DNA of 64,000 nt from Nocardia pseudobrasiliensis NBRC 108224. GTDB lineage: Bacteria; Actinomycetota; Actinomycetes; Mycobacteriales; Mycobacteriaceae. The stretch covers positions 53,168 through 117,167 of the forward strand of contig NZ_BDBS01000043.1 of the NCBI RefSeq assembly GCF_001613105.1. Reading direction: 5' to 3'. The number at the start of each line of letters is the position of its first letter. The first letter of the stretch is position 1. Below, one piece after another: positions 1-8,868 of the stretch. A program made the position numbers and the translations under genes. The notes beneath the pieces are model-generated. The model made no database searches and was not told the origin of the DNA. It saw only the letters and a program-made list of their open reading frames with translations.

Positions 1-885
1 GTGCGAGTGCAGAACGCTGCGGGCACCCTGGCCGAGCGGGTGCTGATCGACTGGCTGCGCACCTGGAAGGGGCCCGGGGATCCGCACGGCGTGGCGACGG
101 TGAATTCCAGTCTGTTCCACGCCGATCGGCTGCATCAGTTCGACGCGGTGGTGTGGACGCCGGGCAGCTGCGTGATCATCGAGACCGAGGCGCTGGTGGA
201 GCGGGTGAGCGGTGAGCTCGAGGTGCCGCTCAACGGGCCGTGGCGGGTCGGCGGTCAGATGGTCACCCTCGAGGGCGCCGATCGCCGCACGCCGCTGGAC
301 AAATCGCGCGAGCACACCTTCGCGCTGCAGAGCTGGCTGGCCGAGCGCGGTCTCGGCCAACGGGTCGTCCACGGTGTGGTGCTCGTGGTCCCGCCGCACG
401 GGGCGAATCTGCGGATCCGCCAGCTGTGGAACGATCCCAGCTTCCAGGTGCTGCTGGGTGATGATCAGCGCAAACTGGCCGACTATCTGAATACGCTGGC
501 CTCCCAGGGCCGGGCGCAGTGGACGGTCAACGATGTGGCCATGGCGTTTCGCGGTCTGGGCATCCTGCCGTATCTGCCCTCACCGCAGGATCTGGTCGCC
601 GAGGGCTTCGGCGGTCCGGTCGACACCACGCTGTGGTTCGGCGGTCCGCAGCAGGCGCAGGCCGAGGCGTTCCTCGAACAGCAGGCCCTCGCCGCACAAT
701 CCTCGGCGGGCCCGCTCGCTTTCCGCGCGCCCTGGTACAGCCCGTGGGAGCTGTATCCGAAGGAGTCCGAACACATCGATATGGGCCGGGCGTTCCTGCG
801 CATCACCATGGCCCTGGGCATGCTCATCGCGGCGGCGTGGGTGCTGTGGTTCGTGATCTCGGTGCTGCTGACCTACGCGCCCTGA
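1..885 (+). CDS. NERD-like (nuclease-related domain) protein with C-terminal membrane helix, possibly cut at the left edge
   Basis: The reading frame is open from the first base, a GTG, so either the gene starts here or its beginning lies outside the window. The N-terminal half (about residues 10-120) resembles the NERD fold: an initial GTLAERVLIDWL helix, then FDAVV and VIIETEA strands. In NERD proteins the last motif is usually ExK; here it is ETE, so nuclease activity is doubtful. The last 30 residues form one membrane helix (ITMALGMLIAAAWVLWFVIS) with a very short tail. Its 3' end overlaps the convergent phosphatase gene by about 60 bases. The family call is by eye and only moderately sure. 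Confidence 0.55.
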   Translation: MRVQNAAGTLAERVLIDWLRTWKGPGDPHGVATVNSSLFHADRLHQFDAVVWTPGSCVIIETEALVERVSGELEVPLNGPWRVGGQMVTLEGADRRTPLDKSREHTFALQSWLAERGLGQRVVHGVVLVVPPHGANLRIRQLWNDPSFQVLLGDDQRKLADYLNTLASQGRAQWTVNDVAMAFRGLGILPYLPSPQDLVAEGFGGPVDTTLWFGGPQQAQAEAFLEQQALAAQSSAGPLAFRAPWYSPWELYPKESEHIDMGRAFLRITMALGMLIAAAWVLWFVISVLLTYAP

Positions 886-1447
886 GCGCGCACAGTCCCG
901 CGTACAGCGCGGTCACCGCCGCGATCGCCGCGCCCGTACCGCCGAGCACATCGGTCGGATAGTGATATCCGAGCCCGATCATGCCCACCGCTATTCCGGC
1001 CAGGACCACCGCCGCCACCACGATCGTCACGACGCGGGTGCGCGTCCGCTCGGCCACGAGCACGAAAGCCGTTGCCACGGAGACGAATTGGACAGTGTGC
1101 CCGCTCGGATACGCCAGGTAGTCGTGTAAGTGCCGATGCCACAGAGGCTTCAGCGCCACCGCGTTGACCGCCACCACCAACTCCGGTGCCACGAGCAGGA
1201 ATCCGACGATCCACCACTGCCGCCGCCCGGCGTACCAGACGGCACCGATGACCAGCAGCGGCAGCACGATGTACCCGTTGCTGGGAATCACCAGCGCCTC
1301 GAATACGCCCGGATGCGTGCCCAGCGCACGATCGATCCCGTCCCCGATCCACCGATCGAAGCCGGTCGGCCCGCCGTCGTTCGGAATCACCGCGCCGATC
1401 GCGATGGTCGTGATCGTCGCGACGACCACCGCGACCAGCAACCACAA
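824..1447 (-). CDS. PAP2-superfamily membrane phosphatase
   Basis: A 207-residue polytopic membrane protein with the three PAP2 phosphatase blocks: a K-x-x-W-H-R-H version of motif 1 (about residue 99), PSGH (about 113-116) with the catalytic histidine, and GYHYPTDV (about 160-167) with the second histidine. Such enzymes remove phosphate from lipid phosphates or polyprenyl diphosphates at the outer face of the membrane; the substrate here is unknown. The start is a TTG four bases after the stop of the upstream acyl-CoA oxidase gene, with a GGGAG too close to be an ideal ribosome site, so translation is probably coupled. The tail is Arg/Pro rich and overlaps the convergent upstream gene. Confidence 0.85.
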   Translation of the reverse strand: MWLLVAVVVATITTIAIGAVIPNDGGPTGFDRWIGDGIDRALGTHPGVFEALVIPSNGYIVLPLLVIGAVWYAGRRQWWIVGFLLVAPELVVAVNAVALKPLWHRHLHDYLAYPSGHTVQFVSVATAFVLVAERTRTRVVTIVVAAVVLAGIAVGMIGLGYHYPTDVLGGTGAAIAAVTALYAGLCALRARRSAAPRSRTTAPTPPR

Positions 1448-1451
1448 CTCC

Positions 1452-3383
1452 CTACTCCCCCTGATGCGAGCTCGGATCGTCGAGCATGGCCGCGTGCAGC
1501 ATCGCCTCGGGTACGCCCAGGGCCTCGACCAGGGTCGGTGCGTGCGGGCGCAGGCGGTCGACCAGTTCGTTCACGCCGCGGCGGACGGATTTCGCGCGGT
1601 CCACGGACATGAAGCGGTGCATGATGAACCACGCCTGGTTCTGTTCGATGGTCGAGTAGACGAACAGATCGCAGACGCTGTCGGCCAATTCGCGGGCCTC
1701 GGGATCGTCGATTCCGGCGATGCCCTCGATGAACGCCTCCAGGATCAGCCGCTCGATATGGGCCTCGCCCGCCAGCAGGATGTGGTCCTGCGCGTTGTTG
1801 AACGCCTCGAACGGATTGGTGTCCTGGGCCCGGGCGCGCAGCCGGTGCGCGGCCGTGCGGACCAGATAGTCCTCGCGGTCGGCGAACAGCTGCAGTTGCA
1901 CCGAGCGGCGGGCCAGATCGCCGTCGTCCACGCCGTTGTCGGACAGATCGCGCAGCCGCTGGATCAGCTGGCGCACACCGGAACTCTCGCGCACCACGTC
2001 GCGGGCCATGGTCGCGGCGAACCGCACCCAGCCCAGCGCGTCCAGATCGCGCACCTCATCGGCGTAGGAGGTCAGCAGTTCCTTGGCCACCAGCTGGGTC
2101 AGCACCAGATTGTCACCCTCGAAGGTGGTGAACACATCGGTATCGGCCTTCAGCGTCACCAGCCGGTTCTCGGTGAGATAGCCCGCGCCGCCGCACGCTT
2201 CGCGACATTCCTGGATGGCGATGGTGGCGTGCCGGGTCTGCGCGGCCTTCAGGCCCGCCGCCCGCTTCTCCAGCGCCCGCTGCGCGGTCGGATCCAGATC
2301 CTGTCCGGTCTGGATGACATGCATGCGCCGCACCAGATCGTTCTGCGCGAACGCCAGCGCGAACGAACGCGCCACCAGCGGCAGTAGGCGACGCTGATGG
2401 CTGCGGTAGTCCAACAGCACCGTCTCCTCGCCGGTCTCGGGGTCCTTGAACTGCCGCCGCTTCTCGGCGTAGCGCAGCGCGATACTCAACGCCACCCGCG
2501 CACCGGCCGCGGCCGCGCCGCCGACGCTGACCCGCCCGCGCACCAGCGTGCCCAGGGTGGTGAAGAAGCGTCGGCTCTGATTCTCGATCTCCGAGCTGTA
2601 GGTGCCGTCGGGTTCCACGTCGGCGTAGCGGTTGAGCAGGTTCTCGCGCGGAATTCGCACGTGGTCGAACAGGATTCGGCCGTTGTCCACACCGGCCAGC
2701 CCACCCTTGAGCCCGCAGTCGGAGGTGGTGACCCCGGGCAGATCGTTACCCTCCTCGTCGCGGATCGGGACCAGGAAGCAATGCACGCCCCGACCTTCGC
2801 CATCGGTGATCAGCTGCGCGAACACCGCGGCCATGCGGGCGTGTTCGGCCGCACCGCCGATGTAGTCCTTGCGCGCGGACGCGGTCGGGCTGTGCACCAC
2901 GAATTCTCGCGTCGCGGGATCGTAGGTCGCGGTGGTCTCCAGATTCGCGACATCGCTGCCGTGCCCGGATTCGGTCATCGCGAAGCAGCCGAGCAGATCC
3001 AGCGACAGCAGCTGCTTGACCACATCGTCGTGGCGCTCGGTGCCCAGATTCTCCACCGCGCCGCCGAACAGACCCCACTGCACGCCGGATTTCACCCACA
3101 GCGACAGATCCGCGTAGGCCAGCATCTCCAAGCCGGTGACCGCCGCGCCGGGCTCGCCGGTGCCGCCGTGCTCGAGCCGGAAACCCTTTTCGGCGAGGCC
3201 GAATTCGGTGACCAGCCGCATCTGGTCGAGCACCCGCGCCCGCGCGCCCTTGTAGTCCAGATAGGGATCGGCGAACAGGCGGTCGTCGCACAGTTGCCGA
3301 CGCGCCTGCTCGCGAACCTCCCGCCACGGCCCGTCGAGTGCCGCGCGTAGATGATCCGCCGAGGTCTTGGATTCGGTCGCCAT
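1452..3383 (-). CDS. acyl-CoA oxidase / acyl-CoA dehydrogenase family flavoenzyme
   Basis: A 643-residue protein with the four-domain layout of acyl-CoA oxidases, longer than ordinary 380-400 residue dehydrogenases. It carries the flavin segment CFAMTESGHGSDVANLETTA, the RKDYIGGAAEHARM block, CGGAGYL and the TFEGDNLVLTQ segment that holds the likely catalytic glutamate. It would catalyse the first, FAD-dependent step of fatty acyl-CoA beta-oxidation, with oxygen or an electron-transfer flavoprotein as acceptor; sequence alone does not tell which. The ATG start opens the gene and the phosphatase gene follows after four bases, suggesting one transcript. Substrate chain length cannot be read. 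Confidence 0.88.
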   Translation of the reverse strand: MATESKTSADHLRAALDGPWREVREQARRQLCDDRLFADPYLDYKGARARVLDQMRLVTEFGLAEKGFRLEHGGTGEPGAAVTGLEMLAYADLSLWVKSGVQWGLFGGAVENLGTERHDDVVKQLLSLDLLGCFAMTESGHGSDVANLETTATYDPATREFVVHSPTASARKDYIGGAAEHARMAAVFAQLITDGEGRGVHCFLVPIRDEEGNDLPGVTTSDCGLKGGLAGVDNGRILFDHVRIPRENLLNRYADVEPDGTYSSEIENQSRRFFTTLGTLVRGRVSVGGAAAAGARVALSIALRYAEKRRQFKDPETGEETVLLDYRSHQRRLLPLVARSFALAFAQNDLVRRMHVIQTGQDLDPTAQRALEKRAAGLKAAQTRHATIAIQECREACGGAGYLTENRLVTLKADTDVFTTFEGDNLVLTQLVAKELLTSYADEVRDLDALGWVRFAATMARDVVRESSGVRQLIQRLRDLSDNGVDDGDLARRSVQLQLFADREDYLVRTAAHRLRARAQDTNPFEAFNNAQDHILLAGEAHIERLILEAFIEGIAGIDDPEARELADSVCDLFVYSTIEQNQAWFIMHRFMSVDRAKSVRRGVNELVDRLRPHAPTLVEALGVPEAMLHAAMLDDPSSHQGE

Positions 3384-3451
3384 AACTCGACCCTAACGGC
3401 GTGACCGGCGCCCGCCCTCGTGATCGGCCTCACGTGTCGTGCGAGCCGAGG

Positions 3452-3480
3452 CTGACGATCCGTGCGGTCGCTACTACTTT
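3452..3480 (+). promoter_or_regulatory. putative leaderless promoter of the ThrE-type exporter
   Basis: CTGACG at 3452-3457 and TACTTT at 3475-3480 are 17 bases apart, like -35 and -10 boxes. The -10 box ends 8 bases before the ATG at 3489, so the transcript would begin at or next to the start codon. A GAGG lies only two bases before the ATG, too near to serve as a normal ribosome site, which agrees with a leaderless message. Confidence 0.4.
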
Positions 3481-3488
3481 TGCGAGGT

Positions 3489-4958
3489 ATGAGCGATGAG
3501 GTGCAGACGCAACCTATCCAGGTGCTGCCGGTGCCCGAACAACAGAATCGCGTCCGGCAGGTGCTCGGCCGCGTCGTCGACCGGCTCGTGGCCGAACGTC
3601 AGGCGACCGTCGACGCCGTCGTGCCCGCGCCCACCCCGCTGCAACCGGTCGATCTCACCGACGACGCCCGCGTCACCCAGGTGCTGGAACTGGCCGAGCG
3701 CGTCGGGGATGTGGTGCTGGCCTCGGGCACCTCGGTCATGGACACCACCAATCACGTCGAATTCATCGCCTCGACCTACGGTCTGTCCCAATGCGATATC
3801 GACGTCACCTACAACGCGATCCGCATCTCCGCCGACCGCGGCCCGTCGCTGCCGCCCGCGAGCACCATGCGCGTGGTCAACCACCGATCGCTGGATTTCA
3901 CCCGCTTGGCCGCGGTGGACCGGCTCACCCGACGCATCCGCCGCGAGGTGGTGCCGCCGGAGGACGCGCAGCAGGCGCTCGAGGCGATCACCACCGCACC
4001 GCATCCGTACAACCGCTGGGTGGCGACCTTCGGCTGGTCACTGCTGGCCGCCGCGATCGGATTCCTGGTCGGCGGCGGCGTTCTGGTGGCCGCGGTCAGC
4101 TCGATCGCCACCGCGCTCATCGACCGTACCAATCGCGCGCTCAACCGTCGCGGCCTGCCGTTCTTCTTCCAGGCCATCGCCGGCGGCGCGATCGCCACCG
4201 CGCCCGCGATCCTACTGGCCACCTTCGCCGGTCGGCTCGAGGCCAATCCGTCGCTGATCGTCGCGGCCGGAATCACCGTGCTGCTCAGTGGATTACAACT
4301 GGTCGGCGCGGTCGAGGACGCGATCACCGGCGCACCCATCACCGCCGCGGCCCGCATGCTCGAGGTGCTCATGATGACCGCGGGCATCATCGCCGGAGTG
4401 GCCCTGGCGCTGCGATTGGCCGAGCCGCTGCACGCGGTGTCGCCGACGATCGATATGCAGTCCTCGTCCGATATCACCAATCTGCCGCTGAAGGTGACCG
4501 CCGGTGCGGTGGCCTCCCTGGCCTTCGCGCTGGCCTGCTACGCGGAGCGTCGGGCCCTGGCGGCGGCCGGACTCAGCGGTGCGGTGGCCACCGTCTGCTA
4601 TCTGGTCACCCAACACGCCAACTTCGGTCCCGTCGTGGCCTCCGGCGCGGCCGCCACCGTGGTGGGTCTGGCCGGTGGTCTGATGGCCCGCCGCGCGCTC
4701 ACCCCGCCGCTGGTGGTCGCGATGGCCGGAATCACCCCGCTGCTACCGGGTTTGACGGTCTACCGCGGCCTGCAGGCGCTGCTGGCATCGGAACCGCTGA
4801 TGGGCCTGAGCAAACTGTTCGCCGCGTTCGCGATCGGCTGCGCGCTGGCCGCCGGTGTCGTACTCGGTGAATGGTTCGCCCGCTTCCTGCGCCGCCCGCG
4901 ACTGCTGCTGCGATTCCAGGGAATTCGACGCCCGACCATGGCCGGACCCGACAGCTAG
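3489..4958 (+). CDS. ThrE-family threonine/serine exporter
   Basis: From the ATG at 3489 the protein is 489 residues, the same length as Corynebacterium ThrE as I recall it. The N-terminal 160 residues form the soluble ThrE domain (GDVVLASGTSVMDTTNHVEFIA and the DVTYNAIRIS strand). The rest holds about ten hydrophobic helices, starting with WSLLAAAIGFLVGGGVLVAA, and includes the conserved GITPLLPGLTVYRGL segment. The family exports threonine and serine by proton-motive force. An alternative GTG lies 27 bases upstream, but the ATG fits the promoter and family length better. Its end touches the convergent TetR gene. Confidence 0.88.
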   Translation: MSDEVQTQPIQVLPVPEQQNRVRQVLGRVVDRLVAERQATVDAVVPAPTPLQPVDLTDDARVTQVLELAERVGDVVLASGTSVMDTTNHVEFIASTYGLSQCDIDVTYNAIRISADRGPSLPPASTMRVVNHRSLDFTRLAAVDRLTRRIRREVVPPEDAQQALEAITTAPHPYNRWVATFGWSLLAAAIGFLVGGGVLVAAVSSIATALIDRTNRALNRRGLPFFFQAIAGGAIATAPAILLATFAGRLEANPSLIVAAGITVLLSGLQLVGAVEDAITGAPITAAARMLEVLMMTAGIIAGVALALRLAEPLHAVSPTIDMQSSSDITNLPLKVTAGAVASLAFALACYAERRALAAAGLSGAVATVCYLVTQHANFGPVVASGAAATVVGLAGGLMARRALTPPLVVAMAGITPLLPGLTVYRGLQALLASEPLMGLSKLFAAFAIGCALAAGVVLGEWFARFLRRPRLLLRFQGIRRPTMAGPDS

Positions 4959-5677
4959 GCGCCTTCGACACCCAATCCGATCGTGCGCGCCAGATCGGCC
5001 AGCGTGGCATCGAACAGCGCGTCCGGATCGCCCACGGGCATCGGATAATTGCCGAACACCTCGAGGGTCACATGCCCGTACAGCCGCGCCCACAGCTGGA
5101 TCATCAGATAGGTCACCCCCAGGTCCAGCTTCTCGGCGGGGAATTTATGTTCCGAGGCGGCCAGGAGCGCGGCTTGGAAGCCGATGAGGTCCTCGCGCAA
5201 TGCCTCCGGAATCACCTCGGCCGGGGGCGTGACGATGTCGTAGGTCGCCAGCAGCCGGCCCGCCGCCGCCAGGAAGATCTGCCCGAACGGCTCGTCGACC
5301 TGCCGCATGGCGCTGGGCCCGGATCCGGTGGGCGAGGCGAACACCAGCGTGAATTCCCGCGCGTGCGCCAGCGCCCAGTGCCGAAATCCCTTGCAGATGG
5401 CGAACAATTGCACCACCCCGTCATCGGGTAACTCCGCCGCCTGTGCCGCGAGTTCCGCGGCCAGATCCGCGCAGATGTCGTGGCGCAACCCCGCCACCAA
5501 CTCCTCGCGCGAGGAGTAATACCGATACAGCGCGGGCGCGGTGATGCCCAGCTCCCGCGCGATCGCGCGCAACGTCACCGCCTCCGGACCCTGCTGTACC
5601 AGAAGCGTTCTCGCCACCCGCCGAATGTCCCCATCATTCACCGCGGGCACCCGACCCCGGCGCGCGGGCTGGTTCAT
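4955..5677 (-). CDS. TetR-family regulator with WHG-type ligand domain (copy 1)
   Basis: A 240-residue regulator. The helix-turn-helix covers about residues 15-60 (TLRAIARELGITAPALYRYYSSREEL). The C-terminal half has the WARLYGHVTLEVFGNYP motif of the WHG-type TetR ligand domain. The start was set at the ATG at 5677 because GGAGAGGG directly precedes it; a longer frame exists upstream. By eye about 70 percent of its residues match the TetR at 8860-9597, so the two are recent paralogs, and they flank the NACHT gene in the same orientation. Its ligand and targets are unknown; the coupled P450 next to copy 2 suggests lipid or steroid chemistry for that copy. Confidence 0.85.
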   Translation of the reverse strand: MNQPARRGRVPAVNDGDIRRVARTLLVQQGPEAVTLRAIARELGITAPALYRYYSSREELVAGLRHDICADLAAELAAQAAELPDDGVVQLFAICKGFRHWALAHAREFTLVFASPTGSGPSAMRQVDEPFGQIFLAAAGRLLATYDIVTPPAEVIPEALREDLIGFQAALLAASEHKFPAEKLDLGVTYLMIQLWARLYGHVTLEVFGNYPMPVGDPDALFDATLADLARTIGLGVEGA

Positions 5678-5732
5678 CCCTCTCCGACCTGCTAGTTCCC
5701 GATTTCTGTATTGGGACGAGCCTAACGGGCCC

Positions 5733-5759
5733 AGCATTCTCCCGTGGCGGCGGAGGATC
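5733..5759 (+). repeat. 27-bp direct repeat, copy 1 (5' region of NACHT gene)
   Basis: Starts AGCATTCTCCCGTGGCGG and runs to GAGGATC. It matches 5816-5842 at 25 of 27 positions; both differences are C-to-T. The second copy contains the -10 box and the GTG start of the NACHT gene, so this copy looks like a duplicated start region. A GTG at 5744 opens a frame of only about 33 codons that ends at 5845-5847, inside the second copy's gene start. Confidence 0.8.
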
Positions 5760-5814
5760 CGTCCGCCGTAACCCGTTGTGCCCCATTTTCGTATCGGCGA
5801 CGGCCGCGCCGTCC

Positions 5815-5820
5815 TAGCAT
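5815..5820 (+). promoter_or_regulatory. putative -10 box of a leaderless NACHT gene transcript
   Basis: TAGCAT ends six bases before the GTG start at 5827, and no ribosome site precedes that codon, so a leaderless transcript is likely. No convincing -35 box is seen at the usual distance (5792-5797 reads TATCGG). Confidence 0.4.
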
Positions 5821-5842
5821 TTTTCCGTGGCGGCGGAGGATC
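5816..5842 (+). repeat. 27-bp direct repeat, copy 2 (spans NACHT start codon)
   Basis: Second copy of the repeat found at 5733-5759, 83 bases downstream. It covers most of the TAGCAT box (5815-5820) and the GTG start at 5827 with the first five codons. The offset is not a multiple of three, so the first copy cannot add an in-frame N-terminal extension. Confidence 0.8.
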
Positions 5843-8800
5843 TGATCTCCGGGGGACTCACCGAACTGCTCGGTGGCATCTTCGGCGGGGTCGTACTGGC
5901 GGGGGTGGCGACGATCGCCCTGACCAAACTCGCGGACAAACTAGGCGAGGGTCTCTACGGATTGCTCACCGCGCTGCCTCGCCGGGCGGCCGACCGAATC
6001 GCGCTGGTGCTCAGCGAGGACAAGCGGATCACCCGCTATCGCGCGGGCATACCCGATCGGTACGGCAGGCATGTGCTCACCCGGCAGCGGCGCATCGATG
6101 TGGAGTCGCTGTATGTGGCGCTGCAGTACGAATACGGCGGACGCCGCCACGACCTGCGACGCAAGGTGCTTCGCGAACGAGCGGTGCTACTGCTCGGCGA
6201 GGCCGGGGCGGGCAAATCGCTGCTGTCGAAGTATCTGCTGCTGCGCTGGGCCGAGCTGCCGCGCAAAGCTCGTGCCGCGCAGCAGATTCCGGTGCTGGTA
6301 GAGTTGCACCGCTGCACCGGCGACATCGACCTGATCGGCCTGATCGCCCAGCGCTTCCGGCTCCCCCGCGACCGCGACGACACGCGAGCGCGTGAATTCG
6401 TGGCGCGCAGACTCGACGACGGCGCGCTGCGCGTGATTTTCGACGGCCTCGACGAGGTCGCCACCGATCAGCAGTCCGCCGTGATGGCCGAGCTGGAGAC
6501 CTTCCGCGAGGACCACGCGGGCGGCGTGGGTACCAATGCGGTGATGGTCACCTGTCGCGAATCCGCGTACACCGGCGCCCTGGGCAATTTCGAGCGGGTC
6601 ACCATCGCGGGCTTCGACGATTCGTCGATCCTGCGCTTCCTCGACCTGTGGCTGACAATCGAACGCGCACCGCAGGGCGGGCTCAGCGAGTCGGAGAAGA
6701 CCGAATTAGGTACGGCCGAAAGCTTTTTCGATCGAATCCGGCAGAGCCCGCAACTGCATCAGCTGGCCCGCACCCCGCTGCTGTTGAATCTGCTCGCCGA
6801 CCTCTACACCGGCAGTCTGGTCCGCCGCGGCCGCACTCTGCCGACCTCTCGCGCCGCGTTCTACGCCCGGGTCACCGATCATATGATCACCCGGGACCTG
6901 CTGCTGGACCGCGGCGAACGCGCCTCCCCGTACGAACCGGGCGACAAACTCGCGGTGCTGCGGCGGGTGGCGCTGACCATGACCGAGGAACCCGCACCCA
7001 ACGGCGACCGGCTCATCATCGAGCGAGAACGCCTGCGCAAGACCATCACCAATACCCTCACCGCATTGGACCTGCGCCTCGAATACGGCCGCGAACTGCT
7101 GCGCGATCTGCTCGATCGCAGCCAGATGCTGATCGGCTCCGACGCCGGGGACCGATACTGGTTCCCGCACCGCAGCTTTCAGGAGTACTTCACCGCCCGC
7201 GCCCTGGCAGGACCGACCGGCGTCGATCGCCTGCTCGCCGGATACCGGTCCGATCCCGCCTTCTGGCACGACACCGTCAGTTTCTGGTGCGGCCTGGACG
7301 GCACCGACGCGACCGCCGTGGTGGAACCGCTGTTCGCCGCCGAGGACGCGCAACATCGGGTACTCGCATTGGAATGTCTGGCCGAGGCGAGCGAGATCGC
7401 CGAGGATCTCGCCGACCGCATCGTCGCCCACTTTCTCGCGCAATTGCCTACGGCCCAGCATATTTCGGAGCTCAATTCCACCATCGCCGCGCTCGGTTCG
7501 CTGGCGGGGCGCAATACCGAACGCGGACGACTCGTACGCGCCCGCCTCGAGGAGTACGCCGAAACCCATCTCGGCGCCGCCATTCTCGCACTCGCCCGAT
7601 CCGGCCGCGCCGACGCCGCCGAATTCCTCGTACGCCTCGCCGTGCGCGTTCCCGACAGCACACGCATCGCTCAGGGCTTGCGGTCGATGGGCGATACCGC
7701 GGTCCCGGCACTGACCGAGGCCGCCGAGCGGGGCAGGCTGTGGGCGCTGGACATTCTCGGCGACATCGGCACACCGAGCGCCGCGATCGCCCTCGCCGGA
7801 TTCCTCTGGGATCGGCGCGAGCGCACCGAGCCGACACGGGTACGGGCCGCGTGGTGGCTGGCAGTACGCCTGCGCCGGTTCACCGTCGAGTCCGCCCTCG
7901 CCGACCGAGCGCCGCTGGGCGACCGCAAAGGCGACTATTCGGCGGTGGACAACGCCTGGGCTCCGTTCACCGACGAGCCGCACGGACGCCTGGCACAGCT
8001 GGTGGGGCGCATCGCGTTCCTGGCCGATCAGTCGGAGCCGCCGTCACATCTGGCCGAGCGCGTCGATCCGCGGATCGCGATCCTGCTCGCCAGCCTGATG
8101 CTGCTGCGCACCCCGAGGGAGGGCTTCTCACAGTATCTGCAATCGGTCGCACCCCAGGAACACGCCGTCTACGAGCGCGAGCGCTACGGTCCGGTCGGCA
8201 CCCGGCACACCCCGGTCGCCCCGGAACGGGTCATTGCCTACCTGCGCGATCTGCCCACGCCGCGAGCCCGCATCCGCATGCTGAAGGCCATGCCGAAGGC
8301 GGTGCGCCAGGCGCTGTTCGAGGTGCTGGTCATCTTTCCGGCCAACCGCCCGTATGACGACGCCGAACGGGCGAGTCAATGGTCACGCGCGGCCCGCGAC
8401 ACCGAACATCGCACCCGGGAACTGCATTTCGCTTGGGTGACGCTGCTGACCGCCGCCGTCCTCGCGACCATGGGGGCCGGAATCTACCGGATGATCGCGA
8501 CCGTCACGCACACCTGGCCGTGGGCTACGGTCGGTCTGGCCTGGACCATCCTGCTCATGGCCGCGGGCTGGACCGTGGCCTTCGTCGTCTTCATCCTGTT
8601 GGACGAGTGGGACTTCGGGGACTGGTTCCTACCCGCGGTGCTGGCGGCCCTGGCCGATCTGCTGTGCTTCGTGGGCTTCGCCGTCGCCGGGGTGCAGACC
8701 ATTGTGTCCTGGTTCGGCTCGCGATTGTCGGCCGTGGTGCTCGCCGCGACGCTGATGGCGATCGTCCTGCTCGGCAGCCTCGCCCGACGGCTGGACCGGG

Positions 8801-8868
8801 AGAGCAACAACCCGTTCCGTCGCGTCATCCACGCCCACCGCCGCGCCGCGTCCCGGCATTCAGCGTGA
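5827..8868 (+). CDS. NACHT-domain STAND NTPase with HEAT-like repeats and transmembrane ends
   Basis: A 1013-residue protein. An N-terminal hydrophobic helix (about 14-34) is followed by the short VESLYVALQYEYGG lead-in seen before bacterial NACHT domains. The NACHT core has Walker A GEAGAGKS (124-131), Walker B VIFDGLDEV (203-211), a TCR sensor (242-244) and the FPHRSFQEYFTAR block near 440-455. Roughly residues 500-780 look like HEAT-type alpha-helical repeats. Four membrane helices lie at about 868-980, then a basic tail. NACHT proteins are signal-transducing ATPases, and several bacterial ones defend against phage; that role here is inference. It lies alone between two paralogous TetR genes and overlaps the second by nine bases at its 3' end. 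Confidence 0.85.
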   Translation: MAAEDLISGGLTELLGGIFGGVVLAGVATIALTKLADKLGEGLYGLLTALPRRAADRIALVLSEDKRITRYRAGIPDRYGRHVLTRQRRIDVESLYVALQYEYGGRRHDLRRKVLRERAVLLLGEAGAGKSLLSKYLLLRWAELPRKARAAQQIPVLVELHRCTGDIDLIGLIAQRFRLPRDRDDTRAREFVARRLDDGALRVIFDGLDEVATDQQSAVMAELETFREDHAGGVGTNAVMVTCRESAYTGALGNFERVTIAGFDDSSILRFLDLWLTIERAPQGGLSESEKTELGTAESFFDRIRQSPQLHQLARTPLLLNLLADLYTGSLVRRGRTLPTSRAAFYARVTDHMITRDLLLDRGERASPYEPGDKLAVLRRVALTMTEEPAPNGDRLIIERERLRKTITNTLTALDLRLEYGRELLRDLLDRSQMLIGSDAGDRYWFPHRSFQEYFTARALAGPTGVDRLLAGYRSDPAFWHDTVSFWCGLDGTDATAVVEPLFAAEDAQHRVLALECLAEASEIAEDLADRIVAHFLAQLPTAQHISELNSTIAALGSLAGRNTERGRLVRARLEEYAETHLGAAILALARSGRADAAEFLVRLAVRVPDSTRIAQGLRSMGDTAVPALTEAAERGRLWALDILGDIGTPSAAIALAGFLWDRRERTEPTRVRAAWWLAVRLRRFTVESALADRAPLGDRKGDYSAVDNAWAPFTDEPHGRLAQLVGRIAFLADQSEPPSHLAERVDPRIAILLASLMLLRTPREGFSQYLQSVAPQEHAVYERERYGPVGTRHTPVAPERVIAYLRDLPTPRARIRMLKAMPKAVRQALFEVLVIFPANRPYDDAERASQWSRAARDTEHRTRELHFAWVTLLTAAVLATMGAGIYRMIATVTHTWPWATVGLAWTILLMAAGWTVAFVVFILLDEWDFGDWFLPAVLAALADLLCFVGFAVAGVQTIVSWFGSRLSAVVLAATLMAIVLLGSLARRLDRESNNPFRRVIHAHRRAASRHSA

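Noticed and set aside
1164..2387. 407-codon plus-strand open frame
   Set aside because: It lies antisense to the acyl-CoA oxidase and phosphatase genes and has the Gln/His/Arg-rich composition of a shadow frame. The minus-strand proteins have clear family motifs.
5744..5847. short frame from the GTG in the first 27-bp repeat
   Set aside because: Only about 33 codons, Arg/Pro rich, and not in frame with the NACHT gene; kept only as a possible upstream open frame in the findings.
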